A stretch of 64,000 nucleotides of DNA from Lachnospiraceae bacterium KM106-2 (GTDB lineage: Bacteria; Bacillota; Clostridia; Lachnospirales; Lachnospiraceae), in assembly GCA_009731425.1 (NCBI GenBank), contig AP018794.1, positions 3,654,501 to 3,718,500 on the forward strand, given 5' to 3'. Below the pieces are notes generated by a model, which made no database searches, had not been told where the DNA came from, and saw nothing but the letters and a program-made list of their open reading frames with translations. The position numbers and the translations under genes were made by a program. This document shows, in pieces, positions 61,298-64,000 of the stretch (positions within the stretch are counted from its first letter, which is position 1; every line of letters begins with the position of its first letter).

Positions 61298-62587
61298 TTA
61301 CTTCAAATCCAATGGTATGCAAAAAACAATGTTATATGGCTGCGCGCAAAAAGGAATTTTCTTAATTCTGTTTTTGTGTGGATATGTATCTGGTATAAAT
61401 GTAATGAACTGCTTAGCATTAGCTTGGTAGAAATCATAGATATAATTCATGGCATCCTCGTTTTTGGCTGCAAGATATACATAGGAACTGTTACGATTTA
61501 TGGCAGTTTCAATCGCTTTTGTAAAAAAAGCAAATGTGGAACTTAGATTAGCGGTATCTTTATCGGTTGCAAAGCTATTCATGTAATGATAAAAATTATA
61601 AGTTTTGTCTTTGGTGCAGTTAGGAAGAGGGTAGAGATAATCCTTTGACTTTGGAGTACTAGCTTTATGATCTAAAAACTGTCCTTTCGTACAGTTGAAG
61701 TATTCGTATGTAATGTAATTCGAGTAATTATAGTCGGTTGTCATATCAGTTCCGCCTAGGTCATCCCAGGTAAGGTCAACTTGATACCATTTCTTTTTTT
61801 TCTTTGAGCCGAGATTCACCATATTCCAAGCGTGAGGCTGGCCAAGTGACGTTCCTGTCACGTAAATATTCTCAATTCCAGAAGCGTTTAGCAAGAGCTG
61901 AAAAGCTTTTGCATAACCTTCACAAACGGATGATTTCTTGGTAAATACGCCATCAATATTATGAGTCCATACTTTGTAAATATCCTTATTTTTTTCGGTG
62001 TAGTTGATTCTTCGAATAATCTCATCATGGAAGTATTTTTCTTTATCAAAGATAGTAGTATATTGTTTACTTTTAGCAAGACATTCCGTGATCCCTTTTT
62101 TGATCTTCTTCCAGGAGGCTTTTCTCTTACTTGCTTTTGCATAATCGGTTGGAACATTGATTGTGAAAGTCCGTACTTTGTTCCGGAATAAGGTATAGCG
62201 AAAGGTAAAACCAATCCAGAAGAACTGGGGGTTATCCATGCGTATGGTAGAGTAGACTTTTTGAACGGATTGAGTGGAGAGATTGTACTTTTTTATATGA
62301 AAAGTCTTTAAAAGATATTCATTAGCAGGTTTATCATAGTACTTTAGATTGGTAGAGGAATGATCGAACTTATTTAAGGTCTTCATGAAACACCGGTAGA
62401 CTCTTTTTTCGTTTGCGTTTAGATGCTGATAGCCATAGTCGGATGCATAGGAATTATCAGCTTGGGCATGTATGCTTTCGAAGGCATTCGGAAGGTAGGT
62501 ATTTGGTGTGCTTTTATAGGAATAAGGTAATGTGAAAATGAACAAAATAAATATAAAGATATTGACATAATGGACTTTTTGCTTCAT
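61298..62587 (-). CDS. Exported transglutaminase-like protein
   Basis: A 429-residue protein with an N-terminal signal or anchor (VNIFIFILFIFTLPYSY). The transglutaminase-like domain (~180-280) has its full triad: Cys222 in SSVCEGYAKAF, His252 in QPHAWNMV, and Asp271 in WYQVDLTWDD. Such bacterial proteins are usually cysteine proteases or peptide cross-linkers at the cell surface. The remaining N-terminal ~150 residues contain a region (YSTIRMDNPQFFWIG) often found before this domain in Clostridia. GGAGAT precedes the ATG on the minus strand. Confidence 0.88.
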   Translation of the reverse strand: MKQKVHYVNIFIFILFIFTLPYSYKSTPNTYLPNAFESIHAQADNSYASDYGYQHLNANEKRVYRCFMKTLNKFDHSSTNLKYYDKPANEYLLKTFHIKKYNLSTQSVQKVYSTIRMDNPQFFWIGFTFRYTLFRNKVRTFTINVPTDYAKASKRKASWKKIKKGITECLAKSKQYTTIFDKEKYFHDEIIRRINYTEKNKDIYKVWTHNIDGVFTKKSSVCEGYAKAFQLLLNASGIENIYVTGTSLGQPHAWNMVNLGSKKKKKWYQVDLTWDDLGGTDMTTDYNYSNYITYEYFNCTKGQFLDHKASTPKSKDYLYPLPNCTKDKTYNFYHYMNSFATDKDTANLSSTFAFFTKAIETAINRNSSYVYLAAKNEDAMNYIYDFYQANAKQFITFIPDTYPHKNRIKKIPFCAQPYNIVFCIPLDLK

Positions 62588-62737
62588 GGAGATCTCCTTT
62601 TATGATATGATACTTAGAAACAGTTAAATTTTACCAAATTAAATGAAAAATTCAAGGGTAATATTTACTTGTGATATGCAAAGGGATGTAATAGAATGGT
62701 CTGTGGATATGAGTGGAAGAGGAGAAAGGAGCTAAAG

Positions 62738-63220
62738 ATGAAGCTGGAATTTGAAAAGCAGCAGATTAATAACGAAATTATTCGGATATGTAATTACGCA
62801 TCGTTGAAAATAAGTTATCAGATACTAATGTTAATATTAGCTGTTATGAGCGTAATACAGATGTTGAGTAGTGGTACGATCGTGAGTTTCTGGTTGTTAA
62901 TCGTTGGAATTCTCCTGCCACTATTTGTGGGAAGATTATTTAGAGGAAAGCAGTCAATGTCACAGACCTTTATATTAAGCACATTGGTTGAAAAATATAA
63001 ATACTCAGATAGTAAGTATCACAGTTTAGCAAATTCATTTCTGTTTGAGGTGCTATTTTTAATCTTATGGCAGTATTCCAATCAAAGAGGCGTGAATGAG
63101 AATTACATAATCAGCATTTTGCCAAGTTTAATGATCATATTTACCATAATTATTCGCTTGGGATGCTATTTTGCTTTTTGGATGTTGATTAAGTATAAAT
63201 TAAGATACAATCGATTATAA
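62738..63220 (+). CDS. Membrane protein of unknown function
   Basis: A 160-residue protein with a short charged N-terminus and about four membrane helices (~21-38, 42-62, 95-110, 118-145), ending in a basic tail (YKLRYNRL). I do not recognise the family. The ATG at 62738 follows GAAAGGAG; the frame is open from 62696 without a ribosome site. It lies ahead of mreB on the same strand but mreB has its own promoter. Confidence 0.6.
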   Translation: MKLEFEKQQINNEIIRICNYASLKISYQILMLILAVMSVIQMLSSGTIVSFWLLIVGILLPLFVGRLFRGKQSMSQTFILSTLVEKYKYSDSKYHSLANSFLFEVLFLILWQYSNQRGVNENYIISILPSLMIIFTIIIRLGCYFAFWMLIKYKLRYNRL

Positions 63221-63317
63221 AAGTTGGCGAAAAATAAGTAATCCTGTTGAATTACGTCATAAGATATTACACTTTTGTGAAAAAAATTACAAAATGTTAT
63301 ATATGATAAAATTTTCT

Positions 63318-63346
63318 TTGAAAAAATCAGGAAATATGTATATAAT
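63318..63346 (+). promoter_or_regulatory. Promoter of mreB-like gene
   Basis: TTGAAA, 17-bp spacer, perfect TATAAT; predicted start near 63353, ~90 bp before the ATG. Confidence 0.8.
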
Positions 63347-63444
63347 ATAAGATGTATGTTTAACTAAAATATCATTGGAAAAAATTAGACTATAACTTTA
63401 AGTAGAAATAGAATAAATAGTAGAGAGATGAAAGGAGATTTGTC

Positions 63445-64000
63445 ATGATAGGTAGTGATATCGGAATTGATTTAGGTACAGCTAGTGTACTTGTTTATAT
63501 AAAAGGTAAAGGTGTTGTTTTAAAAGAACCTTCAGTAGTAGCATTTGATCGTGATACAAATAAGACGAAAGCGATTGGAGAAGAGGCTCGTCTTATGTTA
63601 GGTAGAACACCTGGAAATATTGTTGCAATTCGTCCTTTAAGACAAGGTGTTATCTCTGATTATACAATCACAGAAAAGATGTTGAAATACTTTATTGAAA
63701 AAGCAGTAGGTAAACAACGTCTTAGAAAACCAAGAATCAGCGTATGTGTACCAAGTGGTGCTACAGAAGTTGAGAAAAAAGCAGTAGAAGATGCAACATA
63801 TCAAGCAGGTGCAAGAGAAGTTGCTATCATTGAAGAACCAATTGCAGCGGCAATCGGTGCAGGTATCGATATTTCAAGACCATGTGGTAATATGATCGTA
63901 GATATCGGTGGCGGTACTGCTGATATCGCAGTAATCTCTTTAGGAGGAACTGTTGTAAGTACATCTATTAAGATTGCTGGTGATGATTTTGATGAAGCAA
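63445..64000 (+). CDS. mreB: Rod shape-determining protein MreB/Mbl (3' end outside window)
   Basis: The first 185 residues of an actin-like cytoskeletal protein that guides cell-wall synthesis along the cylinder. Phosphate 1 is IGIDLGTASVLVY, followed by VVLKEPSVVAFD, GRTPGNIVAIRPLRQGVISDY, VCVPSGATEVEKKAVEDA, EEPIAAAIGAGIDI and phosphate 2 MIVDIGGGTADIAVISLGG. AAAGGAG precedes the ATG. MreB, Mbl and MreBH paralogues cannot be separated on this part; no mreCD genes are visible within the window. Confidence 0.94.
   Translation, partial: MIGSDIGIDLGTASVLVYIKGKGVVLKEPSVVAFDRDTNKTKAIGEEARLMLGRTPGNIVAIRPLRQGVISDYTITEKMLKYFIEKAVGKQRLRKPRISVCVPSGATEVEKKAVEDATYQAGAREVAIIEEPIAAAIGAGIDISRPCGNMIVDIGGGTADIAVISLGGTVVSTSIKIAGDDFDEA

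Noticed and set aside
61265..61546. A 93-codon plus-strand frame
   Set aside because: It is antisense to the end of the transglutaminase-like gene and has no ribosome site or family features.

Overview
The window is an ordinary chromosomal stretch of a low-GC, endospore-forming Clostridia genome, most likely Lachnospiraceae (Clostridium cluster XIVa type). The evidence is the AT-rich coding sequence, strong GGAGG-type ribosome binding sites, and the sporulation genes spoIIID, spoVT, yabP, yabQ and spoIIE. The run pth-mfd-prsA-like-truA-spoVT-mazG-hup-rqcP-yabP-yabQ-divIC-tRNA-spoIIE-tilS-hpt-ftsH (about 19.3-35.4 kb) is a variant of the B. subtilis near-origin order pth-mfd-spoVT-yabN-yabO-yabP-yabQ-divIC-spoIIE-tilS-hprT-ftsH. 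No prophage, transposase, CRISPR array, integron or recognisable anti-phage island is present.

Layout. 0-5.9 kb: end of a methyltransferase gene, a large exported protein of unknown role, an M29 aminopeptidase, phosphopentomutase and a PAP2 phosphatase. 6-9.4 kb: a small XRE repressor divergent from a glf-glycosyltransferase pair (UDP-galactofuranose use), then a second PAP2-type membrane enzyme. 9.4-14.7 kb: a structured repeat element, an Lrp regulator, an XRE-DUF3169-ABC transporter operon and a LysR regulator. 14.7-18.8 kb: a calcium-type P-ATPase, a DUF4358 lipoprotein, a small membrane protein and spoIIID. 18.8-19.15 kb: a tandem array of a five-hairpin repeat. 19.3-35.4 kb: the housekeeping/sporulation block. 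35.4-38.5 kb: a candidate small RNA, a GH13 amylase-type enzyme and four tRNAs (Tyr, Leu, Phe, Gly). 38.5-51.9 kb: an MBL-fold lipoprotein, a B12/radical SAM protein, nth, a DnaQ-like exonuclease, a VanW protein, an AIR-synthase-like protein, cheX, trmL and a mutS2-response regulator-histidine kinase operon. 52-64 kb: a degenerate HtrA-like protein, a YhaM-like nuclease, an RlmD-type methyltransferase, an XRE-methyltransferase fusion, a GH36 alpha-galactosidase, an HPP-like membrane protein, a P-loop kinase-like protein, a transglutaminase-like exported protein and the start of mreB.

How it works together. The central block joins translation quality control (Pth, RqcP, TilS, tRNAs), transcription-coupled repair (Mfd), nucleotide clean-up and salvage (MazG, Hpt), membrane proteolysis (FtsH) and sporulation control. 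The spoIIE promoter has consensus -35 and -10 elements 21 bp apart with Spo0A-box-like sequences, as in the Spo0A-driven sigma-A promoters of B. subtilis. spoIIID has a sigma-E-like promoter with a SpoIIID-box-like site at its start point.

I found no clearly undescribed multi-gene system. The observations most worth checking are the hairpin repeat family with apparent covariation between copies, two candidate small RNAs, two exported protease-like proteins that seem to have lost their catalytic residues, the XRE-methyltransferase fusion, and several small palindromic operator candidates. All functional names rest on reading motifs in the translations; no database search was run.
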